The translations under genes were made by a program, and so were the position numbers. The notes below the pieces were generated by a model. The model made no database searches. It was not told the DNA's origin and saw only the letters and a program-made list of their open reading frames with translations. Positions 7,811 through 16,406 of a DNA stretch of 35,581 nt are shown in pieces. Origin of the DNA: an uncultured Afifella sp. (GTDB taxonomy: Bacteria > Pseudomonadota > Alphaproteobacteria > Rhizobiales > Afifellaceae); contig CALZIL010000013.1 of assembly GCA_945787495.1 (NCBI GenBank), positions 1 to 35,581 of the forward strand. Reading direction: 5' to 3'. Within the stretch, counting starts at the first letter, position 1, and each line of letters begins with the position of its first letter.

Positions 7811-8104
7811 TCAATACCCGGCCGGGCAATCGGCGATATATTCGCGGCCGTAGGCGTCGCGGTAACGGCACTCGCCCGGCGCGGTGGCGGCACCCAGGAG
7901 CGCACCGGCCGTCGCGCCGATAGCAGCGCCCGCCAGCGTCGCTTCCGTATCACCACCGACGGCCTGGCCAATAAGGGCGCCACCGACGCCACCGACTACG
8001 GCGCCCGTCGTGCCGCGCTGCTGTTGCTGAGACGTGCAGGCGGTCAAAGCCAGTGCGGCGATCGCCGCTATTGCGAATTTTCTCACTACGATCATTGAGG
8101 TCAT
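7811..8104 (-). CDS. glycine-zipper outer-membrane lipoprotein
   Basis: A 97-residue small lipoprotein. The lipobox L-T-A-C (20-23) makes Cys23 the lipidated residue. The mature part holds a glycine-zipper segment (G-A-V-V-G-G-V-G-G-A-L-I-G and a second A-G-A-A-I-G-A-T-A-G-A-L-L-G), as in the rickettsial 17-kDa antigen and SlyB-like proteins, and ends in C-R-Y-R-D-A-Y-G-R-E-Y-I-A-D-C with two cysteines. These proteins associate with the outer membrane and help envelope integrity. The ATG at 8104 has AAGGGATG upstream; an internal ATG three codons later is possible. A TATACT hexamer on the minus strand (8156-8161) is a candidate -10. Monocistronic, with its own terminator. Confidence 0.87.
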   Translation of the reverse strand: MTSMIVVRKFAIAAIAALALTACTSQQQQRGTTGAVVGGVGGALIGQAVGGDTEATLAGAAIGATAGALLGAATAPGECRYRDAYGREYIADCPAGY

Positions 8105-8254
8105 TGCTGCATCCCTTTGTTGAATCAGCCCCTGCCACGCAGGACCGCAGATCTAAGTATAGACCATAAAACCTGCATGCGCCGGAACGATCTTTCGCTC
8201 CGCCCCGGCTACCTGCGAGGCAATTGTGGTGAATCGGTGACCTGGCCGACCTGG

Positions 8255-8278
8255 GCCGGCGGCAGCGCAGCCGCCGGC
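8255..8278. other. GC-rich stem-loop downstream of the HerA-like gene
   Basis: A perfect 9-bp repeat GCCGGCGGC (8255-8263) / GCCGCCGGC (8270-8278) with a 6-nt loop lies 38 bp past the stop of the HerA-like gene. There is no T-run on the minus strand, so it may protect the mRNA 3' end or need Rho to terminate. Confidence 0.4.
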
Positions 8279-8316
8279 ACCGACAAAACCGCTCTTTCGC
8301 GCCCTGACTCCGGGCT

Positions 8317-10437
8317 CTAGCCGAATCGCGGCCTGCCAAGCGAGGGATCGGCCGGTTGCTTGCGCAAGGTCGGCCGGGGCGCCCCGCCATTGGTCTGGCC
8401 GTTCTGCTGGTCCGTCTGCGGCTGGTCCGTTGCGCGCCGCATGAGTTGGTCGGATTCAGCGGTCGCCGGCGGCACGCCGGACTCGTCTTCCGAGGTCCGC
8501 CAGCGCGACACGATCTGGTCGATAAGCCCATTGTCGCTGATATCCTGGGACCAGGCGTCGACGAAGCGCGCCGATTTGCCGTGCGGCACGGCATGGGCCG
8601 GCAGTTCGGCAAGGCGGATGCGCGAGGGCAGGCTGACGCCTTCGCCAAAGACAATGGTTTCGCGCGTGCCGAGCGAGGGCAGGAAGTCCAGCAGGCTGGC
8701 GCTGGCGTCCGATAGGGCGGAACGCACGATGTTCTGGTCGCGCTCATTGGTCAGACGCATGGTGAAGAGCGTCGAACATTGCGATAATATCGTCGGGTCG
8801 ATATCGCCGGGCCGCTGGCTGATGACGCCCAGCGATGCGCCGTATTTGCGCCCCTCCTTGGCAATCCGCGACAGCGCCCGCTTTGTCGGTTCAAAACCGG
8901 CATTGGTGTCGAGCGGCACGTAGCGGTGTGCCTCCTCGCAGGCAAAGGTCAAGGGGATCTTGCCCTCGCTCGACATCGCCACGTCAAAGGCAAGGCGCGC
9001 CAGGACGGAAACCAGGACGTTGACGATTTCCGACGGCAGGCCCATCAGCTGGACGACCGTAATCGGCTTGCCGGCCACCGGCACCCGGAAGATTCGCTTG
9101 ATCACATCCGACAGATTGTCCTGCACGGTCAGGCTGCCGAACATGAAGGCGAAGCGCGGATCCTGGCTGATCGATTCAATGCGCGCCTTCAGCCTTTTGT
9201 AAGGCCCCAGGTCCTTTTGCGCATCGAGCTTGCCCATATGGACATCGACCATCCGGGCAACATCCGACATCCGGTAAGGGGTCGGCACGTCGACGGAAAA
9301 CCGCTCGCCGCGCCTTGAGACCTTTTCGTTTTTCACCATCGCCGCCTGCCGGCGATTGGCATTGAAATGCCGCTTGGCGCTGGGAATGATATCGCGAAGA
9401 ATATCGACTTCGTCGGCGTATTTCTTGGCATCGCCGATAACCGTCTCGACGATTTCCTCAAAATTCAGAAACCAGTACGGGATGCTGAGGTCGCCCAGGC
9501 GCACCAGCTCAACGGCGTCGCCGAAACAGGTTCCGTATTCGTTGTGCGGGTCGAGCAGGATGATCCGCCCATTGGGATGCTTGCTCAAGACCTGCCGCAG
9601 CAGAAGCGCCACGGTGCATGATTTTCCCGAGCCGGTGGAGCCGACAACGGCGAAATGCTTGCCCAGCATTTCCTCCACCTTGATGACGGCGGGGACGGTC
9701 GAATCCTGGTGAATGGTGCCGATTTCCACAGCGTCGCTGCCGCCGAAATGATAGGCCATTTTCATGGCTTCCCGGGCCGCCTCGTGAACCTCGTCGCCAA
9801 GCCGCGGATAGACTGAAACGCCGCGCCGGAAAGCCTTGGCGCGGCCATCTTCATGGCGGGTCAGTTCGCCAACCAGTTCCACCTCGACAATGCGCGGATC
9901 GATCCGGCCGGTTTCCAGGGAGGACCGAGGCAGCGTCATCGACGTGATCAGGCATAAAACGAATGTCGATCCGACATCGACGGTCAGCAAGGTGCCGATA
10001 AAGGGCGTCGGGTCGAATTGTGGACCGCGCGAGACAAGCGGCTTTTCCAACAGGATATTGGCCCGTGACCCGGAGATCATCACGATTTTCCCGATTGACC
10101 CGGCATGCTCGGTGCTCACGGCCTCCGGCGTGGTGATTTTTGGGGCAGCCGGCGCGACACGAGGTTCAGCAGGCGCGGGCGTTGCCTGGGCTGTTGCCTG
10201 CGGCATGGGTGGGGGCGTTGCCTGGGCTGTTGCCTGCGGCATGGGTGGGGGCGTTGCCTGGGCTGTTGCCTGCGGCACCGGTGGGGGTGTTGCCTGGGCA
10301 GTTGCCTGCGGCGCCGGTGTAGGTGCTGCCTGGGCTGTTGCTTGCGGCACGGGTGCGGGCGTTGCCGCGTCGTCGGAGTTTTCGGGCGCCGCCGGCCGGG
10401 CGGCATCCAATGCCGGTTGCGTTGTCATGGTTTCCAT
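8317..10437 (-). CDS. HerA/DUF87-family ATPase with repetitive N-terminal tail
   Basis: A 706-residue cytoplasmic P-loop ATPase of the HerA-FtsK superfamily (ATP-binding protein, DUF87). Walker A is G-S-T-G-S-G-K-S (266-273); Walker B is L-T-F-A-C-E-E-A-H (496-504); the I-S-Q-R-P-G-D-I-D segment matches sensor/arginine regions of the family. Residues 115-240 form the HAS-barrel-like N-terminal domain. Residues about 25-100 are low complexity Ala/Pro/Gln/Thr built from a 12-residue repeat. Archaeal HerA works with the NurA nuclease in DNA-end resection; no nuclease gene is adjacent here, so the bacterial role (DNA translocation, repair or defence) is open. The ATG at 10437 is used; another ATG lies three codons on. 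Upstream is an AT-rich island. Confidence 0.85.
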   Translation of the reverse strand: METMTTQPALDAARPAAPENSDDAATPAPVPQATAQAAPTPAPQATAQATPPPVPQATAQATPPPMPQATAQATPPPMPQATAQATPAPAEPRVAPAAPKITTPEAVSTEHAGSIGKIVMISGSRANILLEKPLVSRGPQFDPTPFIGTLLTVDVGSTFVLCLITSMTLPRSSLETGRIDPRIVEVELVGELTRHEDGRAKAFRRGVSVYPRLGDEVHEAAREAMKMAYHFGGSDAVEIGTIHQDSTVPAVIKVEEMLGKHFAVVGSTGSGKSCTVALLLRQVLSKHPNGRIILLDPHNEYGTCFGDAVELVRLGDLSIPYWFLNFEEIVETVIGDAKKYADEVDILRDIIPSAKRHFNANRRQAAMVKNEKVSRRGERFSVDVPTPYRMSDVARMVDVHMGKLDAQKDLGPYKRLKARIESISQDPRFAFMFGSLTVQDNLSDVIKRIFRVPVAGKPITVVQLMGLPSEIVNVLVSVLARLAFDVAMSSEGKIPLTFACEEAHRYVPLDTNAGFEPTKRALSRIAKEGRKYGASLGVISQRPGDIDPTILSQCSTLFTMRLTNERDQNIVRSALSDASASLLDFLPSLGTRETIVFGEGVSLPSRIRLAELPAHAVPHGKSARFVDAWSQDISDNGLIDQIVSRWRTSEDESGVPPATAESDQLMRRATDQPQTDQQNGQTNGGAPRPTLRKQPADPSLGRPRFG
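10179..10358 (-). repeat. 36-bp in-frame minisatellite in the HerA-like gene
   Basis: Five consecutive 36-bp units start at 10179, 10215, 10251, 10287 and 10323, with a decayed sixth start at 10359. The first two are identical; the third differs at a few bases and the fourth and fifth are more diverged. Each unit encodes 12 residues of the type A-Q-A-T-P-P-P-M-P-Q-A-T, forming a flexible proline-rich tail. Confidence 0.9.
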
Positions 10438-10759
10438 TTCTTTCGCCCCATCCTATCGGTACGCCGAGACCGAAACCCGCCGCCTGAGACCGAGATGCCA
10501 GCGCGATAGCGGTCGTTGCCCCGTTCGCTGCTGTTTTCGGTTACCCAAGGCAAGCGGCCTCGTTCGCTCTTTGAGCCGGGGAGAACTCTAGCCGGTAATT
10601 ACTAAAAATAAATCAATCTTTGGAAACGCAATAAATGGTTTATTTCAGAGATTATCGAAAAGTTGAAAACGTTTATTAATTTATAATTTCGATTTCCAAA
10701 AATAGATTGATTTTATATTAATCATTCATGAATTTTTAATTTTCAGCCCAATCCTGACG
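10438..10759. other. AT-rich intergenic island with imperfect inverted repeat
   Basis: This 322-bp gap holds no gene. About 10597-10745 is strongly AT-rich, in sharp contrast to the rest of the window. Within it, 10611-10627 is repeated in inverted orientation at 10693-10712: the complement of the first arm reads TTTCCAAA then GATTGATT, and the second arm has the same two blocks separated by a 4-base AATA insertion. An AAACGTTT palindrome lies at about 10667-10674. It sits upstream of the HerA-like gene and downstream of tcuB. It could contain the HerA promoter, a nucleoid-protein binding site or leftover foreign DNA; no DnaA box was recognised. Confidence 0.6.
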
Positions 10760-11902
10760 CTATCGATCCGCGCTTGTGGTGGGCGCCTGCCGGTTGACGC
10801 AGCGTTCGCGGGCGTATTGGACCAGAGCGGCGAAACGATAGATCCCGTGCACGAATTTGCCGTAGGGCATGCTGACAAACAGGCCGAGAACGAATCCGAG
10901 GTGAATGGCCAGCAAAATGCCCATCACCGGCGTGGTTCGCAGCACCAAAAGCAGGATTCCGGTCACGCCGGTCAGCAAAAGCATCCATAAAAAAGCGATG
11001 CCCATTGCAAGCTGGCCGTCCGCCGCAATTTCCGGATCACGCCGGCGCCTGGCTGCCAGAAGCCCGGCCGGTCCGATGATCAGGCCAAGACCGCCAAAAG
11101 TGCCCAGAACAACGACCGGGTTCAGCCAGCCATAAGGCGCCTGCCAGCCAAGGGCGTAATGAAAGAGCGTCGCCAGGGACGTGGAAGCAAGGCACAAGAG
11201 AAATCCGTAGAATGTGAAGTGGTGATAATGGCGGCGGTTGTCGGTCGGCCGCTCATCGTCGTTCATGCAGCCGGCGCCGCCGCCGTCCAGATTGCTGAGC
11301 CGGCCGGCGTCCATAATCGCCCGCCACAGCGATCCGCCTGTGACCGCTGTCTCGCCGGCGCCACCGGTGTCACGCCAGAACGCCCGCAGGCTGAACATCA
11401 TGGCGAGAATGGCGAACACGAAGACTGCACCAAAGAGCACCACCATCGCGTTGTGCGGCATGATGGCGTAGAAGGCGCCCGGCCCGTCATGGCTGGCATA
11501 GAGAACCTGCCGGTCAACCAGCGCCACGAAGCCGATCAGGAAGGCGATGACTGAAAGGGTTGCCGCAAAGGCGACCTTGCTGCCGTTTTTTTCAAACAGT
11601 TCTGAGAACGCGCCGGGCCAGGCATAATGCCGGTAGGTCTCGGTGCGCAGTTCGGCCAGGGCAACGGGAACATTGACGGCGAATTCGTGCGGCGGGGCAT
11701 ATTGGCAGTCGTAGTAGCAGGCGCCGCAGCCGTGACAGAGATTGGCCAGGTAATGCAGGTCGCCGGCGGAAAAATCGCGGCGCAGTTCCATTGCCGGAAA
11801 GACCGCGCACAGGCCCTCGCAATAGCGGCAGGCATTGCAGATCGTCATCTGACGGTCGGCTTCGCGCAAAGCGGGCGTGGGATGGTCTTCAGTTGCGGGC
11901 AT
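10760..11902 (-). CDS. tcuB: tricarballylate utilization protein B (CitB/TcuB family)
   Basis: A 380-residue membrane iron-sulfur protein that reoxidises the FAD of TcuA and passes electrons to the quinone pool. Two ferredoxin-like clusters are visible: Cys22, 25, 28, 32 (C-N-A-C-R-Y-C-E-G-L-C) and Cys56, 59, 62, 66 (C-H-G-C-G-A-C-Y-Y-D-C). The remainder has about six hydrophobic segments between residues 105 and 365 with several histidines suitable for haem. I chose ATG 11902, which has AGGAGG eleven bases upstream, over a longer TTG start. It overlaps the end of tcuA by 14 bp, so the pair is one translationally linked operon. An AT-rich island follows the gene. Confidence 0.92.
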   Translation of the reverse strand: MPATEDHPTPALREADRQMTICNACRYCEGLCAVFPAMELRRDFSAGDLHYLANLCHGCGACYYDCQYAPPHEFAVNVPVALAELRTETYRHYAWPGAFSELFEKNGSKVAFAATLSVIAFLIGFVALVDRQVLYASHDGPGAFYAIMPHNAMVVLFGAVFVFAILAMMFSLRAFWRDTGGAGETAVTGGSLWRAIMDAGRLSNLDGGGAGCMNDDERPTDNRRHYHHFTFYGFLLCLASTSLATLFHYALGWQAPYGWLNPVVVLGTFGGLGLIIGPAGLLAARRRRDPEIAADGQLAMGIAFLWMLLLTGVTGILLLVLRTTPVMGILLAIHLGFVLGLFVSMPYGKFVHGIYRFAALVQYARERCVNRQAPTTSADR

Positions 11903-13292
11903 CTTTTGCCGCCTCCTCGCCGGCAAGGCGGCCGAATACGGAGCCGATCGTCATGCCGATGCCGGCCAGATAGCCCTTGCCAAGAATGTTGCCGGCCATG
12001 ATCTCGCCGGCCGCGAACATGTTCGATGCCGGCTTGCCATCGGCCATGATCATCCGTGCCTGGCGGTCCACGCGCACGCCGAGATAGGTGAAGGTGATGC
12101 CGGGCCGCAGCATGTAGCCATAAAAGGGCGGCGTATCGATCGGCCGGGCCCAATGGCTTTTGGGCGGATCCAGGCCGTCGGTGCGGCAATCGTCATAAAT
12201 CGTGTGGTCGAATGTTCCGGGCCGGCAGGCAGCATTGAACGCCGAAACGGTTGCCTCCAGGCGCGCCGGATCGAGGTCCAGCACGCCGGCCAGTTCGGCG
12301 ATCGATGAGGCGGTTTGCGGCGGGAAGACCGAAGGCATGAAATCGCTGATGGATTTTTCGTCTATGATCACATAACCGGTCTGGCCGGGCTCGGCGGCGA
12401 CAAGGCGTCCCCAGATGGCGTAGCGCTTGGGCCAGAAATCCTCGCCCTCGTCGTAAAAGCGTTTCGCCTCGCGGTTGACGACGATGCCGAAGGGCACGCA
12501 ATCAAGGCGGGTGACGATGCCGCCGTCGAATTTCGGCGCGCGGCCGTCAATGGCGACAGCATGGCACTGCTTGGGGTCGCCGACCGGCTGCACATCGGCA
12601 TCGAGCAGCAGCTTCAGCACCGCGCCCTTGTTGTAGGGCGTGCCGCGGATGATGAAATTGTCCGCCGCCTTGCCCCAATATTCCTTCAGCCAGTCGATAT
12701 TGGCTTCAAAGCCGCCGGCTGCGGCGATGAATGTGCGGGCTTCAACACGGTGCGTTGCCTCGCCTTGGCTGACCGTGGCGGCAACGAAGCGGCCGTCGTC
12801 AATCTCCAGAGCAGTGACCGCCGCGTCATAGACGATTGTGACGCCAGCGGATTCGGCAGCCCGGTAAAGCGTGTTCATCAGCGCCTTGCCGCCGCCGAGA
12901 TAGAAGGCGTTGGTGCGGCCGAGACTGAGCGTGCCGCCGAGCGCGGATTGAAAGAGCACACCTTGCGCATGCAGCCAATCGGGAAGGCGGGCGGAATCCT
13001 CCAGCGTGAAGCGGGCCAGATCCGGGTCGGTCTCGCCGCCGGTGACGCGCATCAGATCGTCCCAGTATTCATCGACCGGATAAGGGCCGGTCAGCGTATC
13101 GGTCGCCGCATCATGGGCGAGGCGGAAATTGCGGGTGTGGCGGCTGTTGCCGCCGCGGTACTGTCTGGGCGCTGCTTCAAGAACGAGCACCCGGGCGCCT
13201 TTTGCCGCTGCGGTGATGGCGGCGCACAGGGCGGCATTGCCGGCGCCGGCGATGAGAACGTCATAAACCTGTCCGGATGAAAAAGGCGTCAT
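11889..13292 (-). CDS. tcuA: FAD-dependent tricarballylate dehydrogenase
   Basis: A 467-residue flavoprotein of the succinate dehydrogenase/fumarate reductase flavoprotein family. In Salmonella, TcuA oxidises tricarballylate to cis-aconitate. The N-terminal dinucleotide-binding motif is G-A-G-N-A-A-L-C-A-A (16-25) with Glu39 at the end of the second strand; R-G-G-N-S-R-H-T-R-N-F-R is the typical FAD-contacting stretch, and the C-terminal M-F-A-A-G-E-I-M-A-G-N-I-L-G-K-G-Y-L-A-G-I-G motif closes the FAD site. It shares an overlap with tcuB. It is divergent from an AbrB-type membrane protein gene, and a tripartite tricarboxylate transporter lies 3 kb away, consistent with tricarballylate or a related tricarboxylate as substrate. 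No tcuR regulator or tcuC transporter is adjacent. Confidence 0.93.
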   Translation of the reverse strand: MTPFSSGQVYDVLIAGAGNAALCAAITAAAKGARVLVLEAAPRQYRGGNSRHTRNFRLAHDAATDTLTGPYPVDEYWDDLMRVTGGETDPDLARFTLEDSARLPDWLHAQGVLFQSALGGTLSLGRTNAFYLGGGKALMNTLYRAAESAGVTIVYDAAVTALEIDDGRFVAATVSQGEATHRVEARTFIAAAGGFEANIDWLKEYWGKAADNFIIRGTPYNKGAVLKLLLDADVQPVGDPKQCHAVAIDGRAPKFDGGIVTRLDCVPFGIVVNREAKRFYDEGEDFWPKRYAIWGRLVAAEPGQTGYVIIDEKSISDFMPSVFPPQTASSIAELAGVLDLDPARLEATVSAFNAACRPGTFDHTIYDDCRTDGLDPPKSHWARPIDTPPFYGYMLRPGITFTYLGVRVDRQARMIMADGKPASNMFAAGEIMAGNILGKGYLAGIGMTIGSVFGRLAGEEAAKDARN

Positions 13293-13475
13293 GGATGTGC
13301 GGCGGCTCTGGTCGGCAGGTCAGGGTTTCATCTATAGCTGAGCGATCCGAAGACCGCGTCATTGAATTGCGTTTGGACGAAAGTGTCGTATCAGGGGGCG
13401 CGGGGCCGGACCATTCCAATTTCCTTTTTTCTTCACTGTAAACCGGGCAGTCCCGGGCAGGCTTGAGATCACCTG

Positions 13476-14573
13476 ATGCGCGCAAAGCAGTTTCTCAAAC
13501 CGGCCTTCGCCTATCTCTTCGCATTCTGTCTTGGTCTGGGCGCCCATTTTGCCGACCTGCCGCTCGCCTGGGTTCTCGGTCCGATGGCCGGATCGGCGAC
13601 AATCTCGCTGCTCGGCCACACGCTGTTCGCACCGCAGAACCTGCGTCGTGGCGGTCAGCTCATCGTCGGCGCCACCATCGGCCTGAATGTCACCAGCAGC
13701 GTGTTTGCCGTCATTGCCGTGTGGCTGCCGTGGATGTTCGCAACGGCGGCCATCGCCATCCTGCTTTCCGCCGCGCTGTCGGTGCCGCTTGCCCGTTATG
13801 GCCGGATCGATGACAAGACGGCCTATTTCGCCATGGTGCCCGGCGGCATGTCGGAAATGGCGAATCTGGCGATCAAGTCCGGGGCGAAAGCCGAACCGGT
13901 GGCGATTGCCCATGCGCTGCGTGTCGCCATGGTGGTGACGATTTTTCCCCTGCTGATCATCGGGTTCGGCGATGTGGATATCGGGTCTACGGTCAAACCC
14001 GCGTCGCTTTCTGATTACGCATTCGTGCCGGTCCTGCTCGCCATCGCCACGGCCGGCGCCATTCTCGCCGGGCTGGTGCGGTTCAACAATCCGTGGATTA
14101 TCGGTTCGCTCATTGCCGTTGCCTCAGTGTCGTCGTCGGGGCTGGTTTCGGCGGTCATGCCGCAGACCGTGTTCTGGGCCGGCCAGTTCCTGATCGGCTT
14201 TACCATCGGCAGCCGTTTCACCCGATCGGCTATTGCCAAATTGCCGCGAATGGCGATGGTGAGCGTGGCGCTCACCGTGTTTTCAGGCGCCGTGATGTTT
14301 CTGGTGGCGTTCGCATTGTCGTCGCTCGGCGAGATTGATCTGGCGACGATCGTGCTTGCGACGACGATCGGCGGCGCGCCGGAAATGGCGATTACCGCCC
14401 AGATCCTGAAACTCAACGTCACGCTGGTCATCGCCTTCCACCTGATCCGCGCGACAATCGTCAACGGCTTCGCCGGTCACATCTGGGCCGGATTGAACCG
14501 CATCGGGTTTTTCGCGGTAATCGGCCGGCTTGTTGGCCATACTGCGGTATCTGGCCGTGGTGGCGAGGTCTGA
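13476..14573 (+). CDS. AbrB-family membrane protein (duplicated AbrB transporter-like domain)
   Basis: A 365-residue polytopic membrane protein with about ten hydrophobic segments and an internal duplication: each half carries a proline/glycine-rich re-entrant-like motif (L-P-L-A-W-V-L-G-P-M-A-G in the first, R-F-N-N-P-W-I-I-G-S-L-I-A in the second) and an M-V-P-G-G-M-S-E-M / T-I-G-G-A-P-E-M motif. This is the family often mislabelled 'ammonia monooxygenase' or 'AbrB transcriptional regulator'; it is neither. Members commonly sit beside tripartite tricarboxylate transport genes, as here. Substrate unknown. The gene is divergent from tcuA across 183 bp that should hold both promoters and is convergent with the VWA gene. 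Confidence 0.85.
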   Translation: MRAKQFLKPAFAYLFAFCLGLGAHFADLPLAWVLGPMAGSATISLLGHTLFAPQNLRRGGQLIVGATIGLNVTSSVFAVIAVWLPWMFATAAIAILLSAALSVPLARYGRIDDKTAYFAMVPGGMSEMANLAIKSGAKAEPVAIAHALRVAMVVTIFPLLIIGFGDVDIGSTVKPASLSDYAFVPVLLAIATAGAILAGLVRFNNPWIIGSLIAVASVSSSGLVSAVMPQTVFWAGQFLIGFTIGSRFTRSAIAKLPRMAMVSVALTVFSGAVMFLVAFALSSLGEIDLATIVLATTIGGAPEMAITAQILKLNVTLVIAFHLIRATIVNGFAGHIWAGLNRIGFFAVIGRLVGHTAVSGRGGEV

Positions 14574-14589
14574 GCGGCAAGGACTGAAA

Positions 14590-15387
14590 TCAGTAATCGT
14601 CAAATTGCCGGCGTATGCGTTCGCCGATCTGGCAATCAACGGGCTCAAAGCCCTGCACGGGCACAATCGGACTGCCCGGCCGGGCGGCGATGTCGAGGAT
14701 CAGCTTGCGGCGGATCGCCTCGGCGACTTCTTCCGCCTTTTTCACCGGCAGGACGAAGGCGCCGGGCCCGCCGATCACGCAGTCGGCGTAATAGCGGTCC
14801 AGCGAGACGAAGCTGCGCGAGGGGCGGATCATGATCGGCAGGCCGTTGATGACGATACCGCGTTCCACAGCCAGATCGCGGGCAACATCAACCGGAATGC
14901 CGGTGCGGTTCGGACCGTCGCCGGAGACGTCGATGACCTTGCGAAACCCGTCATAGCCATTGTTGTCGAAAAGCGCGGTGCTGTAGACCAGCGCGCCGGA
15001 GATCGAGGTGCCGCGAATATAGGTGATCGGCCGGGCGGCAAGGTCGTCGGCGAAGGCGCGGGCGCTCTCTTGACCGTCGATAATCCGCCACGGCATGACG
15101 GTGGCCTGCAATGTCGAGCCGGCCCATTCCACATAGGTCAGGGCAATGCGCTGGTAGGCACCGGCGCCGATTGCCCGGACAAAATCGGGGTGGCTGATGG
15201 CCGCCACATAGCCGGCGCGCTGCACGGCATGTTCTTCATCGTCCATCGAGCCGGAGACATCGACGGCCAGCACCAGTTCCAGATCGACTTCCATCGCCCC
15301 GCCGGCGCCCTGCGCGTCCGCTGCCCCGGCGCCTAGAAGGCTGGAGAGGCAGATTGCGAGGAGACGAAATGCCGGATTTAAGCCCAT
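14590..15387 (-). CDS. secreted VWA-domain protein, DUF1194 family
   Basis: A 265-residue exported protein with a signal peptide (hydrophobic core L-L-A-I-C-L-S-S-L-L-G, cleavage near A-A-D-A). The mature protein is a von Willebrand factor A-like domain: the MIDAS metal motif D-V-S-G-S (43-47) is intact, with T-S-I-S-G-A-L and D-V-S-G-D-G-P-N as later metal-loop elements. DUF1194 proteins are common in alphaproteobacteria and functionally uncharacterised. The ATG at 15387 places the signal peptide at the N-terminus; the longer frame begins at a non-ATG codon and adds an improbable charged leader. It is divergent from the FAH gene with an 80-bp shared upstream region. Confidence 0.88.
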   Translation of the reverse strand: MGLNPAFRLLAICLSSLLGAGAADAQGAGGAMEVDLELVLAVDVSGSMDDEEHAVQRAGYVAAISHPDFVRAIGAGAYQRIALTYVEWAGSTLQATVMPWRIIDGQESARAFADDLAARPITYIRGTSISGALVYSTALFDNNGYDGFRKVIDVSGDGPNRTGIPVDVARDLAVERGIVINGLPIMIRPSRSFVSLDRYYADCVIGGPGAFVLPVKKAEEVAEAIRRKLILDIAARPGSPIVPVQGFEPVDCQIGERIRRQFDDY

Positions 15388-15467
15388 GACCTGGTGCCGT
15401 TGATTGACTCGCCGTTTCGTATATGAATTCTTAATCTGGCGGCAAAATTCCGGATGAACAATCAAAA

Positions 15468-16346
15468 ATGAAGCTCACGACGTTCTCCCATGCCGGCACC
15501 GTCAAGGCAGGCGTTGTTGTCGATGACACGATCGCCGTTTGTGTTTCGGGCGAGGCCGCCCGCGATGCGGTGCGCAAATTGATCGAGGCGGGCGATGAAG
15601 CCCTGTCGCGCTGGCGGGACATGGCTGCCGATCCGCCCGAGACGGTGGCGCTTTCCGATGTCGATCTGATGGCGCCGATCCCCGAACCGCGGCGCAACAT
15701 TTTCTGCGTCGGCAAGAACTACCATGCACACGCCGCCGAGTTCCATTCCAGCGGATTCGATTCCACCGGCAAGGAAGCCGTGCCCGAAGCGCCGGTGATC
15801 TTCACCAAGGCGACGACCTGCGTGATCGGCACGGGCGAAGCCATTCGCGGCTCGCTCGATCCGACCGACAGCACAGATTATGAAGGCGAGTTCTGCGCGG
15901 TGATCGGCAAGCGGGCGTTCCAGGTGCCCAAGCCGCAAGCCTATGACTACGTCTTCGGCTATACGATCCTCAACGATGTCACCGCGCGCGTCCTGCAAGG
16001 CAAACACAATCAGTGGCTGATCGGCAAAAGCCTCGACACGTTCGGACCGATGGGCCCCTATCTGGTGACCGCCGACGAGGTCGGCGACGTCGACGCGCTG
16101 GAGCTTGAAACGCGGGTCAATGGCGAAACCCGGCAGAAGGCGTCTGTCGCCGATCTCATCTTCGACATCCCGACGCTGATTGAAACCATGTCGGCGACGA
16201 TGACGCTGCTGCCCGGTGACATCATCGCCACCGGAACGCCCGTCGGCGTCGGACTGGGGTTCGACCCGCCGCTCTATCTGGTCGCCGGTGACATTGTTTC
16301 CGTCTCGGTTTCCAGGATCGGAGAGCTTTCCAATCCGGTTGCCTGA
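15468..16346 (+). CDS. fumarylacetoacetate hydrolase family protein
   Basis: A 292-residue cytoplasmic metal-dependent hydrolase or decarboxylase of the FAH superfamily. Visible features are the V-G-K-N-Y-H-A-H lid motif (81-88), metal ligands Glu139 and Glu141 in D-Y-E-G-E and Asp170 in I-L-N-D-V-T-A-R, and the G-K-S-L-D-T-F-x-P-M-G-P segment. The C-terminal L-L-P-G-D-I-I-A-T-G-T-P-x-G-V-G signature is intact. Such enzymes act on acylpyruvates, 2-keto-3-deoxy sugars or meta-cleavage intermediates; the exact substrate cannot be read from the sequence. It precedes tctC by 60 bp on the same strand and probably shares its transcript. Only a weak GGATG stands upstream of the start. Confidence 0.87.
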   Translation: MKLTTFSHAGTVKAGVVVDDTIAVCVSGEAARDAVRKLIEAGDEALSRWRDMAADPPETVALSDVDLMAPIPEPRRNIFCVGKNYHAHAAEFHSSGFDSTGKEAVPEAPVIFTKATTCVIGTGEAIRGSLDPTDSTDYEGEFCAVIGKRAFQVPKPQAYDYVFGYTILNDVTARVLQGKHNQWLIGKSLDTFGPMGPYLVTADEVGDVDALELETRVNGETRQKASVADLIFDIPTLIETMSATMTLLPGDIIATGTPVGVGLGFDPPLYLVAGDIVSVSVSRIGELSNPVA

Positions 16347-16406
16347 ACGAGTTTTTAGCCCAAGCGCGCAAAGTCGCGTGTCACAATCGAAAAAAGGGAG
16401 AGAGAT

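Noticed and set aside
10179-10358. Possible CRISPR array
   Set aside because: Units are contiguous without spacers, have a 36-bp period that is a multiple of three, and lie in frame inside an ATPase gene.
10597-10745. AT-rich island as a replication origin
   Set aside because: No DnaA-box cluster was recognised and no origin-associated genes are adjacent.
13476-14573. Ammonia monooxygenase or AbrB transcriptional regulator
   Set aside because: The protein is a duplicated polytopic membrane protein with no DNA-binding swapped-hairpin domain and no AmoA features.
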